A stretch of 64,000 bases of DNA from Thermococcus guaymasensis DSM 11113. Its GTDB lineage: Archaea; Methanobacteriota_B; Thermococci; Thermococcales; Thermococcaceae. The stretch spans positions 620,001-684,000 of the forward strand of contig NZ_CP007140.1 of assembly GCF_000816105.1 (NCBI RefSeq), in the 5' to 3' direction. The position numbers and the translations under genes are program-made. The notes beneath the pieces are model-generated. The model had not been told where the DNA came from, ran no database searches, and saw only the letters and a program-made list of their open reading frames with translations. Of this stretch, positions 23,249 through 31,579 are shown piece by piece. Positions within the stretch are counted from its first letter, which is position 1, and each line of letters opens with the position of its first letter.

Positions 23249-24376
23249 ATGGAGAGTGTCGAGTCGGTTCTGACCCCTTACAGAGACAGGGGAATAGCCC
23301 AGAAGCTCGTGGAAAAGATTAGGGAAGAGGCAAAAACCCTCGACGGGGAGATAAGGATAATGCACGTCTGCGGAACCCACGAGGACACAATTACCCGCTC
23401 TGGAATACGCTCCCTCTTACCCGAGAACGTCAAAGTCGTCAGCGGGCCCGGCTGTCCCGTCTGCATAACCCCCGTTGAGGACATCGTGGCGATGCAGCTC
23501 ATAATGAAAAAGGCCCGTGAGGAAGGGGATGAGATAATCCTCACGACCTTCGGCGACATGTACAAGATCCCGACGCCAATGGGAAGCTTTGCCGATTTGA
23601 AGGGCGAGGGCTACGACGTGAGGGTGGTTTACTCCATCTACGACGCCTACAAGATGGCCAAGGAAAACCCCGACAAAACTGTCGTCCACTTCAGCCCTGG
23701 CTTCGAAACGACAACCGCCCCAACGGCAGGGATGCTCAACGCCGTCGTCAACGAGGGCCTTGAGAACTTCAAGATTTATTCAGTGCATCGGCTCACGCCC
23801 CAGGGAATAGAGGTCCTCATAAAGCAGAAGAGCAGGATAGACGCGCTCATAGATGCCGGCCACGTCTCGACGATAATAGGCGTCAGGGGCTGGGAGTTTC
23901 TGAGCGAGAAATACGGGATTCCGCAGGTCGTAGCTGGCTTCGAGCCAAACGACGTCCTCCTCGCGATTCTGCTCCTCATACGGATGTACAAGGAAGGAGA
24001 CGCAAGGGTGGTGAACGAGTACAAGCGCGCCGTTAAGTACGAGGGCAATGTTGTCGCGCAAGAACTCATGAACAGGTATTTCAAGGTGGTCGATGCGAAG
24101 TGGCGCGCCCTTGGAATTCTTCCAAGGACAGGGCTGGAGGTCAGGGATGAGTTCAAAGAGCTCGAAATAAGGAACTTCTACCACGTCGAGGTTCCCAAGA
24201 ACCTGCCTGACCTTGAGAAGGGTTGCCTTTGCGGCGCCGTGCTGAGGGGATTAGCGATGCCAACAGACTGCCCTCACTTCGGAAAGACCTGCACACCGAG
24301 GAGCCCCGTCGGCCCGTGCATGGTGTCATACGAGGGGACATGCCACATATTCTACAAGTACGGGGCGCTGTTTTAG
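23249..24376 (+). CDS. hypD: HypD hydrogenase maturation protein
   Basis: This 375-residue protein has the HypD motifs in order: HVCGTHEDTITRSG, GPGCPVC, FSPGFETTTAPTAG, and a C-terminal cysteine-rich region (CLCGAVLRG, CPHFGKTC, GPCMVSYEGTC) that binds the [4Fe-4S] cluster. The ATG at 23249 sits one base after the hypC stop and agrees with the usual length of about 372 residues; upstream in-frame codons lie within hypC. With HypC it is the scaffold on which the cyanide and CO ligands are attached to iron. Confidence 0.96.
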   Translation: MESVESVLTPYRDRGIAQKLVEKIREEAKTLDGEIRIMHVCGTHEDTITRSGIRSLLPENVKVVSGPGCPVCITPVEDIVAMQLIMKKAREEGDEIILTTFGDMYKIPTPMGSFADLKGEGYDVRVVYSIYDAYKMAKENPDKTVVHFSPGFETTTAPTAGMLNAVVNEGLENFKIYSVHRLTPQGIEVLIKQKSRIDALIDAGHVSTIIGVRGWEFLSEKYGIPQVVAGFEPNDVLLAILLLIRMYKEGDARVVNEYKRAVKYEGNVVAQELMNRYFKVVDAKWRALGILPRTGLEVRDEFKELEIRNFYHVEVPKNLPDLEKGCLCGAVLRGLAMPTDCPHFGKTCTPRSPVGPCMVSYEGTCHIFYKYGALF

Positions 24377-24385
24377 GTGAGGGCC

Positions 24386-24481
24386 ATGAAAGCCCCAAGG
24401 AAGTACTTCGGCCTTTTCCCACGTGAAAAAGTGGAACGGGTCATCGAGGAGATAGAGGCAGGGGTTATCTGCGAGGTGTGA
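24386..24481 (+). CDS. 31-residue small ORF following hypD
   Basis: The frame encodes a short basic-to-acidic peptide (MKAPRKYFGLFPREKVERVI then EEIEAGVICEV). It begins 10 nt after the hypD stop with an AGGTGA site at the right distance, so it may be translated. No family is recognised and it could be a remnant of a longer gene; the following 70 nt are noncoding up to the hypF promoter. Confidence 0.35.
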   Translation: MKAPRKYFGLFPREKVERVIEEIEAGVICEV

Positions 24482-24550
24482 CCCTAAACTAACCCCCTAT
24501 GACACCAAAGGTTCAAAACTCCCCTCTCGTTTTCAACTTTTGGTTTTGGA

Positions 24551-24560
24551 AATCTATAAA
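24551..24560 (+). promoter_or_regulatory. hypF TATA box
   Basis: AATCTATAAA lies about 35 bp before the ATG at 24594 and is followed by a GGTGAAAG ribosome-binding site, indicating a separate hypF transcript with a very short leader. No copy of the TetR palindrome is seen here. Confidence 0.5.
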
Positions 24561-24593
24561 GGCTTCAAATACCGAGAAAAAGCGGTGAAAGCT

Positions 24594-26912
24594 ATGAAGG
24601 CTTACCGCATTCACGTTCAAGGCATCGTCCAGGCCGTCGGGTTCAGGCCTTTCATCTACCGGATAGCTCACGAGCATAACCTGAGAGGTTACGTCAAGAA
24701 CCTCGGGGATGCGGGAGTCGAGATAGTCGTGGAGGGGCGAGAGGAGGATATAGAGGCCTTCATACGGGACATCCACCGCAAGAAGCCCCCACTCGCAAGG
24801 ATTGATAGGCTTGAGAAGAAAGAAATCCCGCCCCAGGGGTTCGACCGCTTTTACATCGAGAAGAGCTCCAAGGGCGGAAAGGGAGGGGACTCGATAATCC
24901 CGCCCGACATAGCAATCTGTGAGGACTGCCTGAGGGAGCTCTTCGACCCCACTAACAAGCGCTACATGTACCCCTTCATCGTCTGCACCAACTGCGGACC
25001 GAGGTTCACAATCATCGAGGACCTGCCCTACGACCGCGAGAACACGACCATGAGAGAGTTCCCGATGTGCGACTTCTGTGAGAGTGAGTACAAAGACCCG
25101 CTCAACAGGCGCTACCACGCCGAGCCCGTCTGCTGTCCGGTCTGCGGGCCGAGCTACAGGCTCTACACGAGTGACGGCGAGGAGATAACCGGAGACCCGC
25201 TCAGGAAGGCGGCAGAGCTGATAGACAGGGGCTACATCGTCGCCATCAAGGGAATCGGTGGCATTCACTTAGCGTGCGACGCGACCAACGAGGAGGTCGT
25301 TGCCGAGCTGAGGAAGAGGACTTTCCGGCCCCAGAAGCCCTTTGCAATAATGGCGGACTCAATTGAGACGATCAAAGAATTCGCCTACGTCAGTGAAGCC
25401 GAGGAAGAGGAGTTGACAAGCTACAGGAGACCAATCGTGACGCTCCGCAAGAGGGAGCCCTTCCCGCTCCCAGAGAACCTCGCACCGGGTTTGCACACCA
25501 TCGGCGTCATGTTGCCCTACGCGGGAACGCACTACATCCTCTTCCACTGGAGCAAAACGAAGGTCTACGTCATGACCTCGGCGAACTACCCTGGAATGCC
25601 GATGGTCAAGGACAACGAGAGGGCCTTTGAAGAGCTGAGGGAGATGGCCGACTACCTGCTCCTCCACAACAGGAAGATACTCAACCGCGCGGACGACAGC
25701 GTGATTCGCTTTGTTGACGGAAGGAGGGCAGTGATAAGGAGGAGCAGAGGTTTCGTCCCGCTTCCGATAGAGATTCCCTTCAACTACCGCGGTTTAGCCG
25801 TTGGCGCCGAGCTGATGAACGCCTTCGGCGTGGCCAAGAACGGAAAGGTCTACCCGAGCCAGTACATCGGCAACACCGGAAAGGTTGAAGTCCTTGAGTT
25901 CATGAGGGAAGCCATAGGGCACTTCAAAAAGATACTCCGCGTTAGGGAGCTCGATTTAATCGTTGCCGACCTCCACCCGAGCTACAACACGACGAAATTG
26001 GCTATGGAGCTTGCGAACGAGATGGGAGTTGAGCTCCTCCAGGTTCAGCACCACTACGCCCACATAGCGAGCGTTTTGGCGGAGAAGAACCTTGAGAGTG
26101 CCGTGGGAATAGCGGTTGATGGAGTGGGCTACGGGACGGACGGAAACGTGTGGGGCGGTGAGGTAATTTATCTTTCATACGAGGATGTCGAGAGGCTGGC
26201 ACACATAGACTACTACCCGCTCCCCGGCGGAGATCTGGCGAGCTACTACCCGCTCAGGGCTTTAATGGGAATTCTGAGCAAGATATACAGCGTTGAGGAG
26301 CTGGAGGGAATCATAACAAGGTGCTGCCCAAAGGCCATCGAGAGCCTCCGCTACGGAAAGGTTGAGTTCAACGTCGTACTGACCCAGCTGGCGAAGGGCA
26401 TCAACACGAGCTACGCGTCCTCAACTGGAAGGGTTCTCGACGCCCTGGCAGTCCTGCTAAACGTCGCCTACAGGAGGCACTACGAGGGAGAGCCTGCAAT
26501 GAAGCTTGAGAGCTTCGCGATAAAGGGCAAGAACGACCTCGGCTTTACCGTCCCGGTTGAAGGCGAGCTAATAAGGGTTGAAGAGCTCTTCACCCAGGCT
26601 CTCGATGTCCTCGAAAAGGCCTCACCAGCGGACATAGCCTACTCAGTTCACCTGGCATTGGCGAGGGCCTTCGCAGAGGTCGCGATTGAGAAGGCAAGGG
26701 AGTTCGGCGTGAAGGACGTGGTCATGAGCGGGGGTGTTGCCTACAACGAGCTTATAGTGAAAACCGTGAGGAAGGCGGTTGAGGCGTCGGGCCTTAAGTT
26801 CCACGTCACGACGGAAGTCCCACGCGGAGACAACGGAATAAACGTCGGCCAGGCCTTCCTCGGCGGGCTGTATCTGGAGGGCTACCTGACGAGGGAGGAC
26901 TTGATGCTCTAA
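24594..26912 (+). CDS. hypF: HypF carbamoyltransferase
   Basis: This 772-residue protein has the HypF domain order: acylphosphatase (residues about 1-90, GIVQAVGFRPFIYRIA), zinc-finger pairs (CEDC, CTNCG, CDFC, CCPVCG at about 105-185), a YrdC-like domain (about 200-380, GIGGIHLACDAT) and a Kae1-like domain (QVQHHYAHIASV; AVDGVGYGTDG). It makes the thiocarboxamide on HypE that becomes cyanide. The ATG at 24594 begins MKAYRIHVQG, the correct start of the acylphosphatase fold. It is separated from hypE by about 2.7 kb of unrelated genes. Confidence 0.96.
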   Translation: MKAYRIHVQGIVQAVGFRPFIYRIAHEHNLRGYVKNLGDAGVEIVVEGREEDIEAFIRDIHRKKPPLARIDRLEKKEIPPQGFDRFYIEKSSKGGKGGDSIIPPDIAICEDCLRELFDPTNKRYMYPFIVCTNCGPRFTIIEDLPYDRENTTMREFPMCDFCESEYKDPLNRRYHAEPVCCPVCGPSYRLYTSDGEEITGDPLRKAAELIDRGYIVAIKGIGGIHLACDATNEEVVAELRKRTFRPQKPFAIMADSIETIKEFAYVSEAEEEELTSYRRPIVTLRKREPFPLPENLAPGLHTIGVMLPYAGTHYILFHWSKTKVYVMTSANYPGMPMVKDNERAFEELREMADYLLLHNRKILNRADDSVIRFVDGRRAVIRRSRGFVPLPIEIPFNYRGLAVGAELMNAFGVAKNGKVYPSQYIGNTGKVEVLEFMREAIGHFKKILRVRELDLIVADLHPSYNTTKLAMELANEMGVELLQVQHHYAHIASVLAEKNLESAVGIAVDGVGYGTDGNVWGGEVIYLSYEDVERLAHIDYYPLPGGDLASYYPLRALMGILSKIYSVEELEGIITRCCPKAIESLRYGKVEFNVVLTQLAKGINTSYASSTGRVLDALAVLLNVAYRRHYEGEPAMKLESFAIKGKNDLGFTVPVEGELIRVEELFTQALDVLEKASPADIAYSVHLALARAFAEVAIEKAREFGVKDVVMSGGVAYNELIVKTVRKAVEASGLKFHVTTEVPRGDNGINVGQAFLGGLYLEGYLTREDLML

Positions 26913-27361
26913 AACTTTCTCCTCTCTGTTATCCTTTCATTCGTTCTGCCTGTACCAAGCAAAAAAGGAAATGTTACCCAATCATGGCCTCATGAACTAA
27001 AATCTCCGCCTTCTCTATAAGCTCAACCGGAATCTCAAGCCTCCTCCATGCGTAGCTTTATCTGCCCCCTCAACTCCTCGAACTGGGCTTTAAGTCCTCC
27101 CGAAGTCATCTTTGTAAACTAAATACAGAAGAAAAAGCCACTTTCGTACATATTCCAATCTCTTTGCTCTCTTGAGCTTGTCCAGAAGTTCGACGTCCAC
27201 GGAGCACCACCTAACGTCGAAATACGACAAATTATGGATTTCGTTTTGTGGTGCGTTGCGGTTGGTTTTTGAGAACGCTGGCGTTCTCCACCAGCCCAGT
27301 TTATAAGACTGTTCCACAAACAGTCCAAACATTTATAAATAATCTGGACTACTCATAGAAC
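26913..27361. other. 449-bp spacer with hairpins and a possible antitoxin remnant
   Basis: No complete gene is convincing. On the minus strand, 26972-27052 reads RRLEIPVELIEKAEILVHEA, like part of a small VapB-type antitoxin, but stop codons lie just upstream. A minus frame at 27090-27332 has an unlikely composition and runs through the plus-strand promoter. Two perfect 7-bp inverted repeats occur: 27271-27277 with 27282-27288, and 27307-27313 with 27319-27325. The stretch looks like decayed accessory DNA next to the ATPase and toxin-antitoxin genes. Confidence 0.4.
27322..27350 (+). promoter_or_regulatory. Promoter of the DUF4143 ATPase with flanking inverted repeat
   Basis: The TATA box ATTTATAAAT (27331-27340) would place the start at the ATG at 27362, so the transcript is probably leaderless. 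AGTCCA (27322-27327) and TGGACT (27345-27350) form an inverted repeat around it, a possible autoregulatory site. Confidence 0.5.
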
Positions 27362-28639
27362 ATGATTGAAAAAGAGGTTTGGGGAAGGATAATCAAGGAC
27401 CACCTCGAACACCGCGCCGAGGTCATCGAGAGGGACGTAACCGTCAAATTCCCGAAAACGCCGAGAGCCATCTCAATAATCGGGCCGAGAAGGGCCGGCA
27501 AAACCTACCTCATGTTCCAGCTCATAAACCGGCTTACTTCCGGCGGACTGCCGAGGGAGAAAACGGTCTACGTGAACTTTGAAGACCCCAGGTTGCTCGG
27601 TGCAGAGCTCAAAGACCTCCTAACCTTCCTCGACGTTTACTACGAAATGTTCCCCGAGAACGCCAGGGGGGAATGCCACTTCTTCCTCGACGAGGTTCAG
27701 AACGTTCCCGATTGGGAGAGGTTCGTCAGGTTCCTCCTCGACAGAAACCAGCGCGTCGTGGTCTCTGGCTCCTCTTCAAAGCTCCTCTCGAAGGAAATTG
27801 CAACGTCCCTCAGGGGAAGGAGCTTAAGCGTGAGGGTTTATCCCTTCTCCTTCAGGGAAGTCCTGAGGGCAAACGGGCTCAAGGTCGAGAAGTTCTATTC
27901 AACCTATGAAAAGGCAAAGATAAACAAACTCCTCCGCGAGTACCTGCACTGGGGTGGCTACCCCGAAGTGGTTTTAAACCCTCACCTGAGGGCTGAGATT
28001 CTGAGGGAGATAATCGACCTCACAATCTACCGCGACATCGTGGAGAGGTGGGGGGCCGAAAACCTGAAGGCCCTGAGGCTCCTCCTCAGGATGCTGGCCT
28101 TCTCCTCTCACCTTTCTGCATCCAAAGCCTACCGCAATCTGAAGAGCCTTGGCATCGGGGTTGGCAAGGCAACCGTGGCCAACTACATCGAGTACTTCTC
28201 GGACTCGATGATTCTCCACCCCCTGAGGCCCTACGTGAAGTCATACAAACTGCAGGAGCGGATGGGGTTTAAGCCCTATCTCGTCGATAACGGACTGCTT
28301 AAGGTGATGGGCGTCGAGGACGAGGGCAGGCTCTTGGAAAACCTCGTCTTCACGGAGCTTCTTAAACGGGGGTATGAGCCCAACGGGGAGCTGTTCTACT
28401 ACGTGACGAGGAACGGGCGCGAGGTTGACTTTGTAATCAAAGGAAGGGAGCTCATTCAGGTCACCGCGGAGCTTCACGAGAAAAACCGTGAGAGAGAACT
28501 CAGGGCTTTGATTGAAGCGGGTAGAGAATTGGGCATCGGAAAGCTAACGATAGTAACCTTGGAGCAAGATGACGTTGTAAAGACGGCGGGAAAGGAGGTA
28601 AAGGTGACCAGCCTGAAGAAATGGCTGCTGGGTCTTTAA
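27362..28639 (+). CDS. AAA-type ATPase with DUF4143 domain
   Basis: This 425-residue protein has a Walker A motif in SIIGPRRAGKTYLMFQ (about residues 38-52), a Walker B in CHFFLDEVQNVPDWERFV (about 103-120) and a sensor-like VVVSGSSSKLLSKEIATSLRG. The C-terminal DUF4143 domain has the nuclease-like NGREVDFVIKGRELIQVTAEL end. Such ATPases are common, mobile-looking genes in Thermococcales with no settled function. It lies between hypF and hypE, with its own promoter. A defence or toxin-antitoxin-linked role is speculative. Confidence 0.88.
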   Translation: MIEKEVWGRIIKDHLEHRAEVIERDVTVKFPKTPRAISIIGPRRAGKTYLMFQLINRLTSGGLPREKTVYVNFEDPRLLGAELKDLLTFLDVYYEMFPENARGECHFFLDEVQNVPDWERFVRFLLDRNQRVVVSGSSSKLLSKEIATSLRGRSLSVRVYPFSFREVLRANGLKVEKFYSTYEKAKINKLLREYLHWGGYPEVVLNPHLRAEILREIIDLTIYRDIVERWGAENLKALRLLLRMLAFSSHLSASKAYRNLKSLGIGVGKATVANYIEYFSDSMILHPLRPYVKSYKLQERMGFKPYLVDNGLLKVMGVEDEGRLLENLVFTELLKRGYEPNGELFYYVTRNGREVDFVIKGRELIQVTAELHEKNRERELRALIEAGRELGIGKLTIVTLEQDDVVKTAGKEVKVTSLKKWLLGL

Positions 28640-28703
28640 TAGGAACACTGGGTACCCAGGAAGGGTTTTAAGGGTTAAAATCAAACGCGCAATGGGTGAG
28701 GAA

Positions 28704-28916
28704 ATGGGCAGGGTGATCACGATTAGGGTTCCGGACTGGGCCGGCGACGACTTCATCAGGCGGATAGAGCGTATGGTTGAGGAAGAGATAGAGAAGACCT
28801 TCGCTTCCGGTAGGGTGGACAAAGAGACGTACCTCCGCTTCGTTGAGACCTACAACACTACCAAGGACGTTCTCCTTGAAAACGATGAGGAACTGCTCGC
28901 GGAGATGAGGTGCTAA
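28704..28916 (+). CDS. Small ribbon-helix-helix-like protein beside the MNT-HEPN pair
   Basis: This 70-residue protein begins MGRVITIRVPDWAGDDFIRR, a beta-strand then helix pattern typical of small antitoxin or CopG-like DNA-binding proteins. It continues with a charged helical part. The ATG at 28704 follows GGGTGAGGA and was preferred over the ATG at 28692; a TATA-like GGGTTTTAAG near 28663 fits. It ends 3 nt before the nucleotidyltransferase gene, so it may be the first gene of a three-gene cassette. It could regulate that cassette or be an orphan antitoxin. Confidence 0.68.
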   Translation: MGRVITIRVPDWAGDDFIRRIERMVEEEIEKTFASGRVDKETYLRFVETYNTTKDVLLENDEELLAEMRC

Positions 28917-28919
28917 TCA

Positions 28920-29246
28920 ATGCCCGTAATCCCAAGGGAAGAGCTCCTTGAAATCCTTCGCGAGGTGAAGGAAAGGCTGAGGAAAATCCTCGGCGACGAC
29001 TTAGTCGAGGTTATCCTCTTCGGCTCGTACGCGAGGGACGAAGCCAGGGAAGACAGCGACGTTGACGTTTTAGTTGTGGTGAAGAGGTGGCCAGACCCGG
29101 AGAAAGAATGGGAAATCGGGGAACTCATGACGGATTTGGTGCTGGAGTATGGGGTTGTGTTCTCAATAATCACCTATCCGCAGAAACCCGAGATGTTTCA
29201 TGACCCTCTAATCATAGCCGCGAGGAAGGAAGGTGTCAAAGTATGA
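28920..29246 (+). CDS. MNT-type nucleotidyltransferase antitoxin
   Basis: This 108-residue protein has the minimal nucleotidyltransferase signature EVILFGSYARDEAREDSDVDVLVVV (about residues 31-55), with the GS and the D-x-D metal ligands present. MNT proteins pair with HEPN toxins and can silence them by adding nucleotides. Its stop overlaps the HEPN start by 4 nt. This contrasts with the degenerate relative at 10712-11158. Confidence 0.9.
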   Translation: MPVIPREELLEILREVKERLRKILGDDLVEVILFGSYARDEAREDSDVDVLVVVKRWPDPEKEWEIGELMTDLVLEYGVVFSIITYPQKPEMFHDPLIIAARKEGVKV

Positions 29247-29641
29247 GCTGCAGGGATTATGAGAAGATACTCAGAAAGGCGGAAAAAAGCCTGCTCGCGG
29301 CAAAAAAGTTACTCGAAGAAAACCTACCCGAGTTCGCGGTGTCGAGAGCTTACTACACGATGTTCTACTGTGTGGAGGCCTTTCTTAGAACGAGAGGCAT
29401 AGAAGTTTCAAAGCATTCATCGGCAATAGCACTATTTGGCAGGGATTTTGTCAAAACGGGGGAAGTCCCCAGAAAATATCTCACATACGTGAACCTTGCG
29501 TTTAGGGCAAGACAGGTTGCGGATTATTCTTTCGGGCTGGAGGTATCTGAAGAAGAGGCCGCCGAGGAAATCCGGCGCGCTGAAGAATTCCTCGAATTTA
29601 CGAGGCGCTATCTCTCATCGAAGGGTTTTCTGGAGGGTTGA
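29243..29641 (+). CDS. HEPN-domain protein (putative RNase toxin)
   Basis: This 132-residue helical protein has the HEPN features AVSRAYYTMFYCVEAFLRTRG (about residues 34-54) and FRARQVADYSFGLEVSEEEA (about 90-109). The RxxxADY form stands in place of the RX4-6H of catalytic HEPN RNases, as in many MNT-paired proteins. It is coupled to the upstream MNT gene and ends 2 nt before the hypE start codon. The cassette therefore shares a possible transcript with hypE. Confidence 0.88.
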   Translation: MSCRDYEKILRKAEKSLLAAKKLLEENLPEFAVSRAYYTMFYCVEAFLRTRGIEVSKHSSAIALFGRDFVKTGEVPRKYLTYVNLAFRARQVADYSFGLEVSEEEAAEEIRRAEEFLEFTRRYLSSKGFLEG

Positions 29642-29643
29642 AG

Positions 29644-30660
29644 ATGGGCGAAAAGATAAAACTCGAACACGGGGCCGGCGGAGAGATAATGGAGGAGCTC
29701 CTCAGGGACGTTATATTGAAAACTCTGACCCTGAAGAGCGCGGGTGGAATAGGGCTGGACGCCCTTGACGACGGTGCGACGATACCGCTTGGGGACAAAC
29801 ACCTCGTCTTCACGATAGACGGCCACACTGTTAAGCCGCTTTTCTTCCCGGGCGGAGACATCGGCCGCTTAGCCGTAAGCGGGACGGTCAACGATTTAGC
29901 CGTGATGGGCGCAAAGCCCCTGGCCCTGGCAAACTCGATGATAATTGGCGAAGGCCTCGACATGGAAGTCCTTGAGAGGGTTCTCCGCTCGATGGACGAA
30001 ACCGCCAAAGAAGTTCCCGTTCCAATAGTCACGGGCGACACGAAGGTCGTGGAGGACCCCATAGAGATGTTCGTGATTACAGCGGGAATTGGAATCGCAG
30101 AAAAGCCAGTAAGTGACGCTGGAGCGAAGGTCGGCGACGTTGTTCTGGTCAGCGGGACGATAGGCGACCACGGGATAGCTCTGATGAGCCACAGGGAGGG
30201 GATAGCCTTCGAGACCGAGCTGAAGAGCGACGTAGCTCCCATATGGGAGGTCGTTGAAGCCGTCGCCAAGGCCATCGGCTGGGAGAAGATACACGCGATG
30301 AAGGACCCTACGAGGGCTGGATTAAGCAACGCCCTCAACGAGATAGCGAGGAAGAGCAACGTCGGAATCCTCGTGAGGGAAGCAGATATACCCGTGAAGC
30401 CAGAGGTGAAGGCCGCGAGCGAGATGCTGGGAATCAGTCCCTACGATGTTGCGAACGAGGGCAAGGTCGTTGTGGTTGTTGCCAAGGAGTATGCGGAAGA
30501 GGCACTTGAAGCAATGAGGAAGACGAAGAGGGGCAGGAACGCAGCGATAATCGGTGAGGTCATAGAGGAGTACAGGGGAAAGGTCATCCTCGAAACCGGA
30601 ATCGGCGGAAAGCGCTTTATGGAGCCGCCCGAGGGCGACCCCGTGCCGAGGATATGCTAA
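29644..30660 (+). CDS. hypE: HypE hydrogenase maturation dehydratase
   Basis: This 338-residue protein of the PurM/AIR synthetase family has LEHGAGGEIMEELL at the N-terminus, DDGATIPLGD, DPTRAGLSNALNEIA, and ends in DPVPRIC. The C-terminal cysteine is the site that receives the carbamoyl group from HypF and is dehydrated to thiocyanate. The ATG at 29644 follows GGAGGGTTGA. Length and ends match Thermococcus HypE. It follows the HEPN gene directly and its last four bases overlap the convergent ATPase gene. Confidence 0.96.
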   Translation: MGEKIKLEHGAGGEIMEELLRDVILKTLTLKSAGGIGLDALDDGATIPLGDKHLVFTIDGHTVKPLFFPGGDIGRLAVSGTVNDLAVMGAKPLALANSMIIGEGLDMEVLERVLRSMDETAKEVPVPIVTGDTKVVEDPIEMFVITAGIGIAEKPVSDAGAKVGDVVLVSGTIGDHGIALMSHREGIAFETELKSDVAPIWEVVEAVAKAIGWEKIHAMKDPTRAGLSNALNEIARKSNVGILVREADIPVKPEVKAASEMLGISPYDVANEGKVVVVVAKEYAEEALEAMRKTKRGRNAAIIGEVIEEYRGKVILETGIGGKRFMEPPEGDPVPRIC

Positions 30661-31391
30661 GGGGAACTCTCAACTTTTTTCCACAGCTCTTCTATCTGCG
30701 GTATCGGCTCAACCTCCCTGCCCTTCAGGCTCCCGAGTATGAAGTTCTGGTCGAAGGGTATGACAACGTCGGGTTTAACCGGGAGCTCTTCCTCGACGCC
30801 AGGCAGGGCTTTGTTGAGAACCAAAATGTGCTTCAATCTAAGGCTCTCGCTCAGGGCGGCTATCTTCTTTGAGAGCTCTATGGACTCAGCGGAGGGTTCC
30901 GCAACATCGATGACAACATCAACGTACTTATCAATACCCCTGCCGAAGTGCTCTATGCCCGCCTCGGTGTCAACTATAATGATTTCGCCATCTTTCAGCG
31001 TTATGCCTTCGAGGAGCTTTCTCGCCAGGAATCCGTAGGGGCAGGCACAGCCTTCCTCGGCCTCTTCAATCTTCCCGATGGTCAGGACGGCGAGGTTTCC
31101 TTTTTTGGCCAGAATCTCCCCGGGGATATCGTCAAGCGTCCAGTTGAAGAGCTCTTCATCGAGCTCACCTTTTCCTTCCGCCGCCATGAGGATTTTGGCC
31201 CTCTTCTTCCCGCCGAGGTGCTCGGCGAGGGTTTTCACTTTCGGGAGCCCAAGCATCCTGTAGAGGCCAGGATTCGACTCGTCGGCGTCTATGATGAGAA
31301 CGCGGTAGCCCTTACCTGCGAGGTACTTGCCGAGCATCGCGCTTATTGTGCTCTTCCCACAACCTCCCTTACCGCTTACGAGAACCTTCAT
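30657..31391 (-). CDS. CooC/MinD-like P-loop ATPase
   Basis: This 244-residue protein has the deviant Walker A motif SGKGGCGKSTISAMLGKYLA, DADESNPGL for nucleotide sensing, and a CACPYGFLARKLLEG motif with two cysteines like the metal-binding CxC of CooC proteins. CooC inserts nickel into carbon monoxide dehydrogenase, but no CODH gene is present in this window. It may serve another metalloenzyme such as the hydrogenase, since it is convergent with hypE. The ATG at 31391 follows GGTGATA. A TATA-like CCTTATAAG at about 31421-31430 precedes it. Confidence 0.85.
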   Translation of the reverse strand: MKVLVSGKGGCGKSTISAMLGKYLAGKGYRVLIIDADESNPGLYRMLGLPKVKTLAEHLGGKKRAKILMAAEGKGELDEELFNWTLDDIPGEILAKKGNLAVLTIGKIEEAEEGCACPYGFLARKLLEGITLKDGEIIIVDTEAGIEHFGRGIDKYVDVVIDVAEPSAESIELSKKIAALSESLRLKHILVLNKALPGVEEELPVKPDVVIPFDQNFILGSLKGREVEPIPQIEELWKKVESSP

Positions 31392-31579
31392 CAGTATCAC
31401 CATCTAGCAAAAAAGTAGCACGACTTATAAGGGCTTTGGTTCATTTTTGTCGTCTTCAACATCTGGCTCAGGAGAAGTGGAATGCGAAACTCCTTATCCA
31501 ATAAACGGCAAGATTTTTGCTGCGAGGCTTTGTCTTGCAAGCTCAGTTGTGGGAAATATAGATAGAAGGGATAAAGGAT

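Noticed and set aside
27090-27332. 80-codon minus-strand frame before the DUF4143 ATPase
   Set aside because: It runs through the plus-strand promoter and inverted repeats and has unlikely N-terminal composition; treated as spacer with possible remnant.
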